From Bactericera cockerelli (lineage: Eukaryota > Arthropoda > Insecta > Hemiptera > Triozidae): a DNA stretch of 64,000 bases. The DNA lies in contig CM044959.1 of NCBI GenBank assembly GCA_024516035.1, positions 8,561,665 through 8,625,664 on the forward strand, given 5' to 3'. Numbering within the stretch: the stretch's first letter is position 1; every line of letters starts with the position of its first letter. The position numbers and the translations under genes were made by a program. The notes under the pieces were generated by a model. That model was not told the DNA's origin and made no database searches. It worked only from the letters and a program-made list of their open reading frames with translations. Positions 63,807 through 64,000 of the stretch are shown here, piece after piece.

Positions 63807-64000
63807 CTGAAACGTAAACCAAGCAAAAACAATCAGGACTTTAGTGTATTTTTATTGTTTAACTTTTTGTTAAATTTTTGTGGATTCTTTCCGTTAATAA
63901 AAGTGCCTTTGTGCACCATTACCATCACTACTATTAAATTAGTAAATAAAATAAAATAGCCTTTATAGAAGAGTTACTCATTTAAAGAAATTTACAAACA

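Overview
This is a 64 kb piece of a eukaryotic nuclear genome, almost certainly an arthropod and probably an insect. Four spliced genes can be rebuilt exon by exon with matching intron phases: an epoxide hydrolase of the juvenile-hormone type, mitochondrial GatB, a complex I accessory subunit (NDUFS5) and a GLUT-type sugar transporter. The juvenile-hormone-type hydrolase is the main reason for favouring an insect. I cannot name the species. No prokaryotic operon, phage or CRISPR signal is present.

Layout. 1-0.8 kb: packed MITEs. 1.1-13.5 kb (+): epoxide hydrolase, last six coding positions, with two alternative copies of one exon (7649-7877 and 12078-12336). 15.5-25.3 kb (-): complete eight-exon GatB, about 542 residues. 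27.1-28.2 kb (+): two-exon NDUFS5, 109 residues, head-to-head with GatB. 28.4-37.4 kb: no gene recognised, but MITEs, SINEs and a small Helitron. 37.5-44.3 kb (-): a poorly understood gene candidate with a 17-residue repeat protein, a proline-rich exon and a further likely exon. 45.4-49.6 kb (-): a nearly intact CR1/L2-like LINE with an SGNH-esterase ORF1 and one premature stop in ORF2. 52.8-63.8 kb (-): seven 3' exons of the sugar transporter, including a 30-nt microexon; its 5' end lies outside the window.

The space between exons is dominated by short mobile elements. There are at least eight tRNA-derived SINE groups, a SINE whose head is clearly 5S rRNA, hAT, piggyBac-like and PIF/Harbinger-like non-autonomous transposons with recognisable target duplications, a 1.84 kb element with inverted repeats of about 400 bp, and several MITE families.

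The two most interesting observations are (1) the pair of phase-matched, apparently mutually exclusive exons in the epoxide hydrolase, and (2) a recurrent pattern in which tandem repeats are built from duplicated exon-intron junctions (five cases in GatB and the transporter). A third is the 17-residue repeat ORF, whose unit-to-unit changes are mostly silent on the minus strand and which lies in frame behind a UGA stop.

GatB (mitochondrial Gln-tRNA formation) and NDUFS5 (complex I assembly) both serve the mitochondrion and may share a promoter region. Otherwise the genes have no evident joint pathway. All exon boundaries were read by eye from GT/AG signals, phase and family resemblance; no alignment or transcript was available.
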